Shown piece by piece: positions 1-11,333 of a stretch of 64,000 nucleotides of DNA (within the stretch, counting starts at the first letter, position 1; every line of letters starts with the position of its first letter). Source of the stretch: Olsenella uli DSM 7084. GTDB lineage: Bacteria > Actinomycetota > Coriobacteriia > Coriobacteriales > Atopobiaceae. The notes beneath the pieces are model-generated. The model was not told where the DNA came from, searched no databases, and saw only the letters and a program-made list of their open reading frames with translations. The position numbers and the translations under genes were made by a program. Location of the stretch: positions 1,101,186 through 1,165,185 of the forward strand of contig NC_014363.1 of the NCBI RefSeq assembly GCF_000143845.1, read 5' to 3'.

Positions 1-304
1 CAAAGGGGAAGTCTCCAAACGGCGAGCCGCCATAGCCGCCGCCCGCAGAGCCAGCCGGGGAGGCATAGCCCGCAAACGGGGAGCCGGAGCGCAGGGCGTC
101 ATAGCGCCTGCGCTTGGCGTCGTCCGAGAGGACGGCATAGGCCTCGGAGACCTCCTTGAAGCGCTCCTCGGCGCCAGGGTCCTTGTTCACGTCGGGATGG
201 AGCTTGCGCGCCTTCTTCTGAAAGGCCCTCCTGATGTCATCCGTCGTGGCATCCTTGTCCACACCGAGGATGGCGTAGTAGTCCTTTTCGTTCATCGACG
301 CCAT
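1..304 (-). CDS. dnaJ: Chaperone DnaJ (J-domain protein), 3' end outside window
   Basis: This is the N-terminal part of a DnaJ co-chaperone, which stimulates DnaK ATP hydrolysis in the cytoplasm. The reading frame starts [15 protein letters not shown] and carries a full J domain, with the HPD motif in KLHPDVNKD and a YAVLSD helix. A Gly/Ser/Phe-rich linker follows and runs off the left edge of the window, so the zinc-finger and C-terminal domains cannot be checked. A second in-frame ATG at 295 (MNEKDYY) is an equally good start. It lies 43 nt downstream of hemW and is probably the last gene seen of a lepA-dus-hemW-dnaJ run. A DnaJ-like CbpA protein is possible, since the diagnostic zinc finger is not visible. 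Confidence 0.85.
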   Translation of the reverse strand, partial: MASMNEKDYYAILGVDKDATTDDIRRAFQKKARKLHPDVNKDPGAEERFKEVSEAYAVLSDDAKRRRYDALRSGSPFAGYASPAGSAGGGYGGSPFGDFPF

Positions 305-347
305 ATGGGCGGCACCCTACTTCCCCAGCCGCGCATTGCGCGGGTCG

Positions 348-1631
348 TCAGCATGCAAACGTCGCGATTGTACCCTCCGAGAGGCCCCACAATTCCCCGT
401 AGAGCTCGTTTCCCAGAAGCCATCCACGACGGGTCGGCACGAGGGAGCCGCCCTCGCGCGTGGCCAGCCCCGACCGATGCACGCGTCCGAGGGCGGCGTC
501 AAGCGCATCTGCGCCGACGACTCCCCGCGCGCGGGACAGCAGGTCCTCCCCGATGCCGCGCGCGAGGCGTGCCCCCAGCATGAGGTCCTCGGCCACGGCC
601 TGCCGCTCGGTGAGCATCTCACCGGAGAAGTGCAGGTCTGCGCAGGAGGAGGAGGCGAGGAATGCGTCCAGGTCGTCTTTGACCACGAGCCGGACGCGCG
701 CGATGCCGGGCAGGGGGACGGGGAGCTGCGGACAGGCTCGCCTCAGAGACTCGTATCCCGTGCGATCGAGCATGCCTGCCGCCGCGACGCCGATTCCGAG
801 GTAGCTCCGCCCTTCCCAGTACGTCTGGTTGTGACGGCACTCACGACCGGGACGTGCGTAGCTTGCGACTTCGTAGCGCCGCAGCCCGGCGGCGGCGAGC
901 GCGTCGCACGCGATCTCCATGCGCCGCGCCTGCACGGCCTCATCGTTGAAGTCCGGGCGAGTGCCTGCGTAGCGCGCCCCGAAGGGGGTCTTCTCCTCGA
1001 TGGAGAGCGGGTACACGCTCACGTGGGTCGCCCCGGCCGAGAGGACGTCGGCAAGGGAGCGCCTCCAGGTGGCATCGCTCTGGTGGGGAATCGCGCACAT
1101 CAGGTCGCAGGAGACGGCAAGGCCCGAGGACGCCACCGACTCCACCGCCGCCAGGGCGTCCCGTGCGCCGTGGGTCCTGCCCAAGGCCGCAAGCTCGACG
1201 TCGTCCGTGCTCTGCACGCCGAGCGAGACGCGGGTCAAAGGCGTCTGGGCAAGCTCCCCCACCAGGTCCGCAGGCAGCGACTCGGGGTTCGCCTCCATCG
1301 AGAACTCGCTCAGGGTGCCCAGCTCGCCGATGGCGAGGCTCAGATCGACCAGCCCCCCACCCAGCATCGGGGGTGTTCCCCCACCGACATAGGCCGTATC
1401 GCAACCCTCAAGCAACCCCACGCTTCGCAGCTCGGAGTACTGTTCGAGGATTTTCCCGAGGTAGGGCAGCATGCGCGCGTCGTTGCGCGCGGTGGCCCTC
1501 GACGCAAAGTCGCAATAGGGGCATTTGTGGGCACAGAAGGGGATGTGGACGTAGAGTGCGGCCACGGTGCCAGGACCCGAAGGGACCCCCGGCGCGTTGG
1601 TCGCCCGGACGTGACGGACGGCGCCAGTCAT
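348..1631 (-). CDS. hemW: Radical SAM protein HemW
   Basis: HemW family (formerly HemN-like), now regarded as a heme chaperone that binds SAM and a [4Fe-4S] cluster. The 427-residue protein has the radical SAM motif C33-x3-C37-x2-C40 in CAHKCPYC right after the first strand, then the SAM-contacting YVGGGTP motif. The C-terminal HemN-type domain is present. It lacks the extra N-terminal cysteine of true coproporphyrinogen III dehydrogenase HemN, which favours HemW. The ATG overlaps the upstream dus stop codon in an ATGA arrangement, which implies translational coupling. The lepA-hemW-dnaJ neighbourhood is typical for this gene in Gram-positive bacteria. Confidence 0.93.
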   Translation of the reverse strand: MTGAVRHVRATNAPGVPSGPGTVAALYVHIPFCAHKCPYCDFASRATARNDARMLPYLGKILEQYSELRSVGLLEGCDTAYVGGGTPPMLGGGLVDLSLAIGELGTLSEFSMEANPESLPADLVGELAQTPLTRVSLGVQSTDDVELAALGRTHGARDALAAVESVASSGLAVSCDLMCAIPHQSDATWRRSLADVLSAGATHVSVYPLSIEEKTPFGARYAGTRPDFNDEAVQARRMEIACDALAAAGLRRYEVASYARPGRECRHNQTYWEGRSYLGIGVAAAGMLDRTGYESLRRACPQLPVPLPGIARVRLVVKDDLDAFLASSSCADLHFSGEMLTERQAVAEDLMLGARLARGIGEDLLSRARGVVGADALDAALGRVHRSGLATREGGSLVPTRRGWLLGNELYGELWGLSEGTIATFAC

Positions 1632-2676
1632 CGGTCACGTCTCCCGGGGGACTGGGCAAGGAGCGTGCGCAGCTCTTCGATGACGTGCAGGTAGTCCCCC
1701 AGGTCCGCGCAATGCATGGAGCGCTCGCGCCAGGCTGCGGCATGGGGTAGCCCCCTGAAGTACCAGCCGGCAAGGCTGCGGGCCCGGGCCATGTGGGCAC
1801 CGGTGGCCTCCAGGAGGCGCAGGTGGCACTCGAACGCCGAGAGTCGAGACGACGGCGTACCGGACGCGGCAGAGATGCCCCGCGCCTGGGCGAAGAGCCA
1901 GGGGTTGCCATAGCTTCCCCGAGCCACCATCACGGCTGCGGCACCCGTCTCGGCAAGCATCCTGCGGGCAGTCGCCGCGTCTGTCACGTCACCCGACCCG
2001 ATCACGGGAACGTCCACGGCCCGGGCCACACGAGAGACGGTGCCCCAGTCGGCCTCTCCCCGATAGAGCTGGCTCGCGGTCCTTCCGTGCACGGCGATGG
2101 CAGATGCCCCAGCCTGCTCCATGGCGCGCGCGAACTCGGGGGCGACCTCCTCCCCCGCCCTGCGGCCGCGACGTATCTTGCAGGTCACGTCCACTGTGGC
2201 CTCGGCCTTGCAGGCCCTCACGATGCTGGCGGCGAGGGCGGGGTCGTCCAACAATGCCGACCCCTCGCCCTTGCGGGTGACCTTGGGCACGGGACAGGCC
2301 ATGTTGACGTCGATGAGCGCCAGGCGCCTGCCCAGGCGCTCCTGGACTCTCGCGGCAGCCTCGCGGAACTGCTCGGGCTTCGAGCCGAACAGCTGGACCG
2401 CCAGCTCGCTCTCGCCGTCCCGGGGACAGACGAGATCCCAGGTCTTCTCCCCGCCGTAATGGATGCCCGCGACCGACACCATCTCGCTGTAGGCGAGTCC
2501 CGCACCACCCGCACGAGCCATGAGGCGGTAGGCGGCGTCCGTGACGCCCGCCATGGGCGCCATCAAGTAGGGGTTGCGCGAAAGGCGCTCGGAGAGGCTC
2601 CCCGTCGGGGGGAAGGGGCTGACCCTTGCGGTCAGGCCCGCCGCGGGGCCCCAGGCCGCAAGGACCTCCGAGGGCG

Positions 2677-2680
<4 letters not shown>
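1628..2680 (-). CDS. dus: tRNA-dihydrouridine synthase
   Basis: Reduces uridines in the tRNA D-loop with FMN and NADPH. The TIM-barrel start is seen as [14 protein letters not shown], the catalytic cysteine lies in VNMACPVPK, and FMN-phosphate-binding loops follow ([20 protein letters not shown]). I place the start at the GTG at 2680, which gives [10 protein letters not shown] (350 aa) and overlaps the lepA stop by 4 nt (GTGA). A longer frame upstream would only run back through the end of lepA. The length fits bacterial DusB-like enzymes. It is coupled at both ends to lepA and hemW. Specificity for a particular D-loop position cannot be read from sequence alone. Confidence 0.9.
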
Positions 2681-4488
<1,808 letters not shown>

Positions 4489-4520
4489 GGCGATGATGAT
4501 AGCCCATCTTGGGCGCAGCA

Positions 4521-4529
4521 TGCTATACT
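4521..4529 (+). promoter_or_regulatory. Extended -10 promoter of rpsT
   Basis: TGCTATACT matches an extended -10 element (TGn plus TATACT). No good -35 hexamer is present at 16-18 bp. Transcription would begin near 4536, leaving a leader of about 88 nt before rpsT. It lies in the short region divergent from lepA. Confidence 0.55.
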
Positions 4530-4623
4530 TGCGAACCGACCTTGCCGTGTCAGGTGTTGGATTCCCCACATCCTTCACCTCAAATACAGGGGCCTCAGGG
4601 ATAAGAACCGAAAGGAATCGCAC

Positions 4624-4887
4624 GTGGCTAACATCAAGTCTCAGAAGAAGCGCATCATCACCGCCGAGAAGGCGCGCGTCCGCAACAGGGCCGTCCGCTC
4701 GGAGCTGAAGACCGCGGTCAAGGATGTTCGCAAGGCCGTCGAGGCAAAGGATGCCGACACGGCCCAGGCTGCGGCCTGCAAGGCCAATCGCCTGCTCGAC
4801 AAGGCCGCTTCCAAGGGAATCATCCACAAGAACCAGGCGGCGGAGCGCAAGAGCGGCGTGCAGAGGCTTGTCAACACCCTCGGCTAG
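4624..4887 (+). CDS. rpsT: 30S ribosomal protein S20
   Basis: Primary 16S rRNA-binding protein of the small subunit. The 87-residue lysine/arginine/alanine-rich sequence begins [18 protein letters not shown] and ends [10 protein letters not shown], matching bacterial S20 over its full length. The start codon is GTG, preceded by GAAAGGA. It is the only plus-strand gene in the first 39 kb and is monocistronic, with its own promoter and a strong terminator. Its position beside holA and lepA is conserved in many Gram-positive genomes. The 88-nt leader could host autogenous control, as known for S20 elsewhere, but no binding site was identified. Confidence 0.96.
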   Translation: MANIKSQKKRIITAEKARVRNRAVRSELKTAVKDVRKAVEAKDADTAQAAACKANRLLDKAASKGIIHKNQAAERKSGVQRLVNTLG

Positions 4888-4924
4888 CTCCTTCCAAGGC
4901 AGACAAGATTGCGGCATGCAGGAC

Positions 4925-4952
4925 GACGGCCCTCGGGTCGCCGTCTTTTTTT
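4925..4952 (+). terminator. Rho-independent terminator of rpsT
   Basis: GACGGC (4925-4930) pairs with GCCGTC (4940-4945) and is followed directly by seven T residues (4946-4952). It lies 38 nt past the rpsT stop codon. Confidence 0.88.
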
Positions 4953-4996
4953 GGACGGTCGCGATTGGGCGCCTGTCGGACGCCGACAGATGGGCG

Positions 4997-5965
4997 TCAG
5001 GCGTAGCCGCATAGCTGTACCACGAGCCGCACGAAGGCGAGGTCGGGTTCCGATGCGCTCTTCAATGACCGGTCGCAGCGGGCACAGAGCACGAGGCCCC
5101 TCTCAAGCTCGCCGGCGGCAAAACCCCGCGCCCAGACCAGATGCCTCTTCACCTGCCAGCCCTGCTTGCCCAAGGCGCTCGGGAGGAGCGACCCTTCGCC
5201 CCGTTCGTCAAGCGCCCGGGCACAGATAAGCTCGCGAAGCCTCCCCGTCAGCAGGGAGAGGAGCGCCACCTGGGACGGCTTCCGCATCATTGTGTAGAGC
5301 ACCAGGGCCTTGCGCCCATCCCGTGCCGAGACGGCATCGAGAAAGTCCCAGGGCTTGACCTCCGCCGTCCGGGCGACGTGGGCCTCGACGTCGGAGAGCG
5401 TGATGGCGCCCGTCTCACGACAGAGTGCTGCCAGGGTCTTCACCTGGGTATCGAGCAAAGTGGTCGACTCCCCCACCCTGCTCACGAGCTCCCGGGCGGC
5501 CTCCTCGCCCATTCTCATCCCATAGCGGGCGGCCATGCGCCCTACGGTAGGGGCCAGCTCCCAGCGCTTCTTGGGAGTGCAGTCGACTATCGTGCGCTCC
5601 CCCGCAGACTTGACCGCCTTGTAGAGGCGGGTCGACTTGGCGAGCGATGACGCGACGAGGCAGAGGACGCAGGCGGGGTTAGGGTCCCTGAGGTAGGCGA
5701 CGATGGCTTCCGAGGCCGCCTTGGGGAGTCTCTCGGCATTCTCCACCAGTACGAGCCTGAAGCCGTTCCCAACAGGAAGCGTGTTGAGCGAGGCCACGAT
5801 GTCCGCGGGCACCATGTCGGCCTTGGCGGCCCGCTCGTCCAGATTGAACGCGGCCAGACCCGCGTCGAGGTGACCCTTGAGCCGCGTGACGGCCTGCCGG
5901 CTCTTCAGCTCGTCAGAGCCAACGACGAGGTACGCAGGTGCGAGCACGGTTTTTTTGGAAGCCAA
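4997..5965 (-). CDS. holA: DNA polymerase III delta subunit
   Basis: Clamp-loader subunit that opens the sliding clamp at replication forks. The protein has the HolA N-terminal pattern [13 protein letters not shown] and the arrangement of a degenerate AAA+ module followed by a C-terminal helical collar domain ending [11 protein letters not shown] prefer the TTG at 5965 ([15 protein letters not shown], 322 aa) because GAGAGGA lies 7 nt upstream. The alternative GTG at 6013 overlaps the comEC stop but has no ribosome binding site. It follows comEC, a widespread comEC-holA-rpsT arrangement. Assignment is by family pattern and context. Confidence 0.9.
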   Translation of the reverse strand: MASKKTVLAPAYLVVGSDELKSRQAVTRLKGHLDAGLAAFNLDERAAKADMVPADIVASLNTLPVGNGFRLVLVENAERLPKAASEAIVAYLRDPNPACVLCLVASSLAKSTRLYKAVKSAGERTIVDCTPKKRWELAPTVGRMAARYGMRMGEEAARELVSRVGESTTLLDTQVKTLAALCRETGAITLSDVEAHVARTAEVKPWDFLDAVSARDGRKALVLYTMMRKPSQVALLSLLTGRLRELICARALDERGEGSLLPSALGKQGWQVKRHLVWARGFAAGELERGLVLCARCDRSLKSASEPDLAFVRLVVQLCGYA

Positions 5966-6012
5966 GGCGCATCCTCTCGCGACGGCATGGCGTGCACTTC
6001 TGACACTCCCCA

Positions 6013-8409
6013 CTATGCCACATCAGGGGCCAGCCGGGGGCGCGCCGTGCGCACGAGAAAGCCGCCGTCTTCCGGCAGCAGTTCCACCGTCCCCACGTCC
6101 TTGGTGCAGAGGAAGCGCGAGCCGACGCGCTCGAGGGTGTCGACGCAGGTTGCGCTGGGATGGCCATAGCGGTTGCCCTCCCCCGCGCTCGCCACTGACA
6201 GCTCGGGGCTGATGGTGCGCGCCGTCCCGTCACCGATTGACACCTCGGAACCATGGTGCCCAACCTTCAGGAAGTCAAGTTTTCCCAGATGGGCGTGGGA
6301 GACGGCCGGGCCCGTCTCGTCCCTCTCGGCATCGCCCGTCAATAGGCCCGTGAGGATGCGGTCCCCGTCCCGGTAGCTGAGGTACAGCTCTATCGAGTCG
6401 GCGTTATGTGATCCGTCGACGTCTTGCTCGGGCCAGATGACCCTCAGGCCGAAGTTACCCACACGCAGTCCGTCCCCCCATGAGACCTCCTCCACGCGAT
6501 CGCCCACCAGGCGGCGGACGGCCTCTGCCGCCTCTCCTGACAGGTGCTCCCGCACGCCCCGTGCGACGATGACCCTGTCGCACCGCACGACGCCACACAG
6601 CGACGACAGCCCACCGTAGTGATCGTCATGCAGATGGGTGAGTACGACGGCGTCCAGGCGAAAGACATGCAGGCGGGCAAGTTCGTCCGCCACGCGCTCG
6701 TCGGGTCCGCTGTCGACCAGGACGGCCGACGGCCCGTCCTGGACGAGTATGGCGTCGCCCTGTCCCACATCCAAGATGCGCACGCTGGGCGGCGCGAAGA
6801 GCGCCCAGCGAACAAGCAGGACGGAGAGCACGGCAGCGGCTCCCCCGAGAGCGATCCTGACCTTGCGCGGATTCACCTTTGGCCACCTCCAGACCAACAG
6901 GGCAGAGGCGGTCACCACGACAAGCCAGAGCACCCATCCGGGAACGTCCACGCGCAGGGAGGCAAGGGGAATGCGTGACATGCGCCTCACCGCATCAGCC
7001 GCAAGGGATCCCGAACCATCGCAGACCAGCAAGGCGCCCACGCGCACGGGAGCGAGGGGGGCGACGCACGCCAGGAGCCCCGCAGTGATGAGCAGCTCGA
7101 ACAGTGGCCCCAGCACCAGGTTCGCCACAGTGGACACCAGCGCGAAGGACCCGAAGGCAGGGCCTACGATCGGCAGGGTCACCACCTGGGCGACGAGCGT
7201 CGCGGCCGTGATGTCGGCAAAGGCGTCGAAGGCGCGAGAGAGAGCGCGACCGCAGGGCAGGCGCCATGGCACAGATTGGGGCCGGCGGGGCAGAAGGGCC
7301 CTGAGGGCATATGCCGCGTAGGGGGAGAACAGACAGAGCCCGACGACCGAGGAGACGGAGAGGAGGAACCCCAGCTGCCCAGCGGCAAAGGGGTCGACGA
7401 GCACCATGCTCGCCGCGACGACGCAGGCACAGGAAAGGGAATGGTTCCGCCTGCCAACGAGCTGGGCCCCGGATGACGCCAGGACCATGAGAAGGGCCCT
7501 GACGGCAGACACAGGGGCCCCGCAGAACACGACGAAGAGCACGTCGCAGGCAAGGAGGAGGACGGCGCGCGCGGAAGGGGCGAGCGCCGTCAGGGCAAGC
7601 AGGCGCGCGGCCACCGATGACACGATGGCGAGATGGCCGCCCGAGACTGCGACGAGATGGGCGACGCCGCAGGTCGCGAAGTCGTCCGTCAGCCCTCGCG
7701 CGTCCATGGCCCTTCGGGATCCACATATGCTGCCGGCGACGATCGCCCGGGCGTCGTCGGCATCCGGGTCGATCAGCCTGAGTGCTCCCTCCCTGGCCGC
7801 CATGACCAGGGCGTAGACGCCTTCCGGCTCCCTTGTCTCCTGGACCCTGACCATGCGCACGCTCCCAGCGATGCCCCTGAGGCGGTTCGAGCGCGAGGAC
7901 TCGTCATTGGCGTTGGGAGAGAAGCGACCCACGCCTCGGATCGTCATTCCGATGCCATACTCATCCTGGGTCGTCACCCACACGTCACCGCGGCACACTC
8001 CGTCAACGCTGACGCTGGCCTGGCATCGCTGTCCGCCGACCGTCGCGCGTCCCTCCGTGGTGATGCGCAGCTCCCACTCGCTCACAGGTCTCTCTGACAG
8101 CAGGGACTCGCAGGCGTCCAGGCGCCCAAGCGCCGTGGTCGCCACCAGCACGGCAAGCAGTGAGGACAGCGCCAGGACACAGACCATGCGCGCCATCGTG
8201 CCCATGTGGCCACCTTTGTGGCGATGGTGGCGCGCGACGAGGGTAAGTCCCGCCCCGGCAATCGTCCCCAGACAGGCGATGACGCCAAGGGCCCTCCACC
8301 CATCACCCCTCGACAGTACGAGACGGACGAGGAGGATGTCCGTCACCATCAGGTAGAACGTGAAGGGGACGTAGGGACGCGCAGGCAGCGGGGCCTTCGT
8401 CTCAGACAC
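6013..8409 (-). CDS. comEC: DNA internalization competence protein ComEC/Rec2
   Basis: Polytopic membrane channel that takes single-stranded DNA across the cytoplasmic membrane during transformation. The 798 residues contain an N-terminal hydrophobic segment, an OB-like extracellular region, the Competence domain with many membrane segments (conserved VAHLVAVSGGHLA), and a C-terminal metallo-beta-lactamase domain. That domain has the motif THLHDDHYGG and a later GHHGSE. The full domain order and length match intact ComEC, so the gene looks functional. It overlaps comEA by 8 nt and abuts holA. Pilus and ComFA-type components are not in this window. Confidence 0.95.
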   Translation of the reverse strand: MSETKAPLPARPYVPFTFYLMVTDILLVRLVLSRGDGWRALGVIACLGTIAGAGLTLVARHHRHKGGHMGTMARMVCVLALSSLLAVLVATTALGRLDACESLLSERPVSEWELRITTEGRATVGGQRCQASVSVDGVCRGDVWVTTQDEYGIGMTIRGVGRFSPNANDESSRSNRLRGIAGSVRMVRVQETREPEGVYALVMAAREGALRLIDPDADDARAIVAGSICGSRRAMDARGLTDDFATCGVAHLVAVSGGHLAIVSSVAARLLALTALAPSARAVLLLACDVLFVVFCGAPVSAVRALLMVLASSGAQLVGRRNHSLSCACVVAASMVLVDPFAAGQLGFLLSVSSVVGLCLFSPYAAYALRALLPRRPQSVPWRLPCGRALSRAFDAFADITAATLVAQVVTLPIVGPAFGSFALVSTVANLVLGPLFELLITAGLLACVAPLAPVRVGALLVCDGSGSLAADAVRRMSRIPLASLRVDVPGWVLWLVVVTASALLVWRWPKVNPRKVRIALGGAAAVLSVLLVRWALFAPPSVRILDVGQGDAILVQDGPSAVLVDSGPDERVADELARLHVFRLDAVVLTHLHDDHYGGLSSLCGVVRCDRVIVARGVREHLSGEAAEAVRRLVGDRVEEVSWGDGLRVGNFGLRVIWPEQDVDGSHNADSIELYLSYRDGDRILTGLLTGDAERDETGPAVSHAHLGKLDFLKVGHHGSEVSIGDGTARTISPELSVASAGEGNRYGHPSATCVDTLERVGSRFLCTKDVGTVELLPEDGGFLVRTARPRLAPDVA

Positions 8410-9091
8410 AGATCTGGTCCCGGACCTTCTCGAATTTCTTCTCCCCTATGCCGGACACCCGCATGAGATCCTCGGGTGACGAGAAGGGTCCGTTCTTGCC
8501 GCGATCCTCCACGATGCTTTTGGCGGTCGCCTCCCCAACCCCGCTGAGACCCTTGAGCTCGTCCACACCTGCGGAGTTTATGTTCACGAGCCCGCTTGCC
8601 GACGGAGTGGCATCCTCGGCTCCCGATGGCCCCTCCGGGGCCGACGCCTCCCCTGCGGCCGTCACATGGACCTTGCTTCCGTCGGTCACGGGCGCCGCAA
8701 GGTTCAACGCGGCGGTGTCGGCATCCTCACGCAGCCCACCCGCCGCCTCAATGGCATCGTTGACACGAGGGGACTCCGCATGTATCTGGTAGACTCCCGG
8801 GCTCTCGACCGCACCGTCGACATGAACGAGGACCTCCTTCATCGAGGCGTCGCCCGTCCCCCTCCCGTCGTCTGACGATGCGGTCGGATCGAGCTCCTCT
8901 GCGGCAGGTGGCGTGAGACCCTCCCCCCGCACCACCTCGAAGCTGCTGCCAGACAGCTGCCGATATGCCCCCACGGCCACAAGGACGGCGGCAAAGAGCA
9001 CAAAGGCAACCAAGGCCGTCACAGGTGGAGCGAACCCCAAGAGCGACAGGGCTTTTTTCGACTGATGCCTACGTCGCGCGATCTGAGCCAA
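8402..9091 (-). CDS. comEA: Competence DNA receptor ComEA (SLBB plus helix-hairpin-helix)
   Basis: Membrane-anchored DNA-binding protein that captures DNA for ComEC. The 229 residues hold a basic N-terminal cytoplasmic tail, one transmembrane segment (about residues 20-42), an acidic linker, an SLBB domain (VHVDGAVESPGVYQI), a second linker, and a tandem helix-hairpin-helix domain (VNINSAGVDELKGLSGVGE, then MRVSGIGEKKFEKV). The start is TTG at 9091; no later in-frame start keeps the tail and membrane segment. Its only G-rich upstream sequence lies inside the hairpin at 9098-9130. It is coupled to comEC by an 8-nt overlap. Confidence 0.92.
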   Translation of the reverse strand: MAQIARRRHQSKKALSLLGFAPPVTALVAFVLFAAVLVAVGAYRQLSGSSFEVVRGEGLTPPAAEELDPTASSDDGRGTGDASMKEVLVHVDGAVESPGVYQIHAESPRVNDAIEAAGGLREDADTAALNLAAPVTDGSKVHVTAAGEASAPEGPSGAEDATPSASGLVNINSAGVDELKGLSGVGEATAKSIVEDRGKNGPFSSPEDLMRVSGIGEKKFEKVRDQICV

Positions 9092-9097
9092 AGCAAA

Positions 9098-9130
9098 CTA
9101 CCCCCACCCCCATTCTCGGGGCAGGGGTAG
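9098..9130 (-). promoter_or_regulatory. Hairpin between thiI and comEA
   Basis: CTACCCC (9098-9104) pairs with GGGGTAG (9124-9130), and an inner CCCC/GGGG stem closes on ATTCTC. On the minus strand it is followed by TTTGCTTTGG, so it could be a weak terminator after thiI. It also buries the only G-rich stretch before the comEA start, so translational control is another reading. The rest of the 132-nt thiI-comEA gap holds nothing recognisable. Confidence 0.5.
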
Positions 9131-9223
9131 CGATCAGGCGGGCGAATCCAAGATTGCTCCGCACGAAGATCGCGCATGTATTGCACGAAGCACGCGGCCA
9201 GGGCAAAGCCGGCCTGCCAGGCC

Positions 9224-10456
9224 CTACTGCGAGCGCGGCCCGAGCACGTGATGCCTCCGGCGCAGCATGCGGGGCGGGCGGTAGGACGGACACTGGTCGT
9301 AGTCGACGTATTCGATGCCATTGACCAGCTCCTCGATCATGGCGTCGTGGTCAAAGCTCTCCCAAGCCTCGTGGACCTGGTCGAGGCGGGCATGCGTCTC
9401 GGGACGACGAGGCATGAAGAGGGTGCAGCAGTCCGGTGCCGTCTCGCAGCTGATGTCATAGGTGCCGATCTGCTCGGCACGACGCATGATCTCCTGCTTG
9501 TCAGAGCCGATGAGGGGCCTCAGGACGGGAAGGGAGACGACCTCGTTGACGGCGGCGATGTTATCGAGGGTCTGCGAGGCGACCTGACCGAGCGACTCGC
9601 CCGTGACGATCGCCTTGGCACCCTCGAGCTGGGCGATGCGCTCCGCCACGGAGAACATGACGCGCCGGTAGCTGATGATGCGCAGGCTTTGGGGCACCGC
9701 GAGGGAGATCTCGCGCTGCCTCGCCCCGAAGGGGACCACGTAGAGCCTTCCGACCACGCCCGAGGGGGCCAGTGCGCGCACGATGTCCTGTGTGAGGTAC
9801 TCGCTCGTATCGGGGGTCATGGGACGACCCGAGAAGTGGACCGGGACGCAGGTCGCTCCCCGGCGTCCGACCATCCATGTCGCGACGGGAGAGTCGAACC
9901 CGCTCGAGAGGAGCGTGACGACCTTGCCCGCCGTCCCCACGGGAAGGCCACCGACACCGGGCTCGGAGGCAGCGTAAACGTAGACGCTTCCGTTGACCAC
10001 GACGACCATCACCGTGACGTCCGGCTTGTGCATCTCGACCCGCCTGTCAGGGAACTCCTCGCAGAGGGCGGCGCCGACGAGGCGGTTAATGTCGAGGGTA
10101 TGGAGCCCATAGGTCGTGGACGACCTGCGGGCATGCACCTTGAAGGAGACGAAGTCACCCGCCTCGCGCAGGGCTTGGACGGCAGCTGCGCAATACTCCC
10201 CCTCGTCGAGCCCGCAGAGGTATGCCAGCGAGACCCGAGCGACGCCGGGCACGCGGGAGATGGCATGCGCCTCCTCGACAGTGGCCTCACCCTCGAAGGT
10301 GACGAGGACATGGCCCGAGATGCGCCTGACGCCCTCAACGGGATAGTCGCCGAGCGAGCGGCGGAGGTTGGTCACGAGCCGGTTCTCGAAGGTCGAGCGA
10401 TTCTTCCCCTTGAGACCGATCTCGTGATAGTGGACCAGGCAGACCTTGCGCGCCAT
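9224..10456 (-). CDS. thiI: tRNA 4-thiouridine synthase ThiI
   Basis: Transfers sulfur to U8 of tRNA and can supply sulfur for the thiazole of thiamine. The 410-residue protein has an N-terminal ferredoxin-like fold and THUMP domain, then the PP-loop motif LSSGFDSPVA for ATP, and the C-terminal region with CETAPDCCTLFMPRRP. No C-terminal rhodanese domain is present, as in many Gram-positive ThiI proteins, so a partner cysteine desulfurase must deliver the sulfur. It starts 3 nt after the rpoZ stop and ends the mihF-gmk-rpoZ-thiI run. Confidence 0.94.
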   Translation of the reverse strand: MARKVCLVHYHEIGLKGKNRSTFENRLVTNLRRSLGDYPVEGVRRISGHVLVTFEGEATVEEAHAISRVPGVARVSLAYLCGLDEGEYCAAAVQALREAGDFVSFKVHARRSSTTYGLHTLDINRLVGAALCEEFPDRRVEMHKPDVTVMVVVVNGSVYVYAASEPGVGGLPVGTAGKVVTLLSSGFDSPVATWMVGRRGATCVPVHFSGRPMTPDTSEYLTQDIVRALAPSGVVGRLYVVPFGARQREISLAVPQSLRIISYRRVMFSVAERIAQLEGAKAIVTGESLGQVASQTLDNIAAVNEVVSLPVLRPLIGSDKQEIMRRAEQIGTYDISCETAPDCCTLFMPRRPETHARLDQVHEAWESFDHDAMIEELVNGIEYVDYDQCPSYRPPRMLRRRHHVLGPRSQ

Positions 10457-10459
10457 GGC

Positions 10460-10753
10460 CTACAGGTTGTGCTCGACGCGCGCGTTGGAGCCCTTGATCT
10501 CCTCGTCGAAGTCCTCCTTGACGAAGCCCAGGGTCCCCTCATCGATCTCTTCCATGGCGACGGAAACGGGGTCGGTGCCGGACACGACGGTCGTGATGTC
10601 ATCAAAGTCCTGGATGGCCGTGACGCGCAGGTGCTGGCCACGCACCATGTTGTTGATGTCGCAGGCACGTTTGGACGCGACGGCGCAGAGGAGGAACGGG
10701 TTGTGCTCGGTCTTGTCGAGCAGGTTGTCGATCTCGGGCTCAGTGACTGCCAT
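10460..10753 (-). CDS. rpoZ: RNA polymerase omega subunit
   Basis: Small subunit that helps beta-prime fold and assemble. The 97-residue protein starts MAVTEPEIDNLLDKTEHNPF and contains the omega signature of a conserved helix followed by the KRACDINNMVRG box. I chose the ATG at 10753 because GAGGGG lies 8 nt upstream and this matches the family N terminus; the longer upstream frame is the tail of gmk read in another phase. It overlaps gmk by 14 nt. The acidic C-terminal tail is longer than the core fold. The gmk-rpoZ pairing is conserved widely. Confidence 0.93.
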   Translation of the reverse strand: MAVTEPEIDNLLDKTEHNPFLLCAVASKRACDINNMVRGQHLRVTAIQDFDDITTVVSGTDPVSVAMEEIDEGTLGFVKEDFDEEIKGSNARVEHNL

Positions 10754-11333
10754 TGTAGGAGTCCCCTCCGTTCGTTTCGAATGCTTCAAGAAGGCCGGAG
10801 AGCTCGCCTGCCGCAACGTCAAGGTCATCGTTGACGACGCGAGCGTCGTATTTGTCGGCAAGCTCCATCTCGTGGCGTGCGTTGGAAAGGCGCAGGGCCA
10901 GCGAGGACTCGTCTTCCGTGCCGCGGGCGCGCAGTCGCTGCTCTAGGGCCTCCATCGAAGGCGGCTCGATGAAGATGAGCACCGCGTCGGGATAGACCCT
11001 TCGTACGTTCAGGGCACCCTGGACGTCAATCTCGAGGATGACGGACCGGCCAGCGGCCACCCTCTCGTCAACCTCGCTCCTGAGAGTCCCGTATCGGTGG
11101 CCATGGACGCTGGCCCACTCCAGGAACTCCCCGCGCGCGAGACGGTCTGCGAAGTCCGACTCGGTGAGGAAATGGTAGGAGGTACCGTCCACCTCGCCAG
11201 GACGGGGACTCCTGGTGGTAGCCGAAACCGTCAGGCCCAAGCCCGGGCGCTGGTTGCGAACAACCGCAACCAGCGTGCCCTTGCCTGCACCTGACGGTCC
11301 GGAAATGACGAATAGACGAGGAGTCCTAGACAC
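10740..11333 (-). CDS. gmk: Guanylate kinase
   Basis: Phosphorylates GMP to GDP with ATP. The 197-residue sequence has the Walker A loop SGPSGAGKGT at residues 11-20, the GMP-binding SATTRSPRPGEVDGTSYHF region and the EIDVQGA strand, all in the order and spacing of the family. The start codon is GTG at 11333, immediately after the mihF stop, so the two genes abut. It overlaps rpoZ at its 3' end. Nothing in the active-site motifs is missing. Confidence 0.96.
   Translation of the reverse strand: MSRTPRLFVISGPSGAGKGTLVAVVRNQRPGLGLTVSATTRSPRPGEVDGTSYHFLTESDFADRLARGEFLEWASVHGHRYGTLRSEVDERVAAGRSVILEIDVQGALNVRRVYPDAVLIFIEPPSMEALEQRLRARGTEDESSLALRLSNARHEMELADKYDARVVNDDLDVAAGELSGLLEAFETNGGDSYNGSH

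Noticed and set aside
9176-10834. A 552-codon open frame on the plus strand
   Set aside because: It is antisense to thiI and rpoZ, which are both firmly identified.
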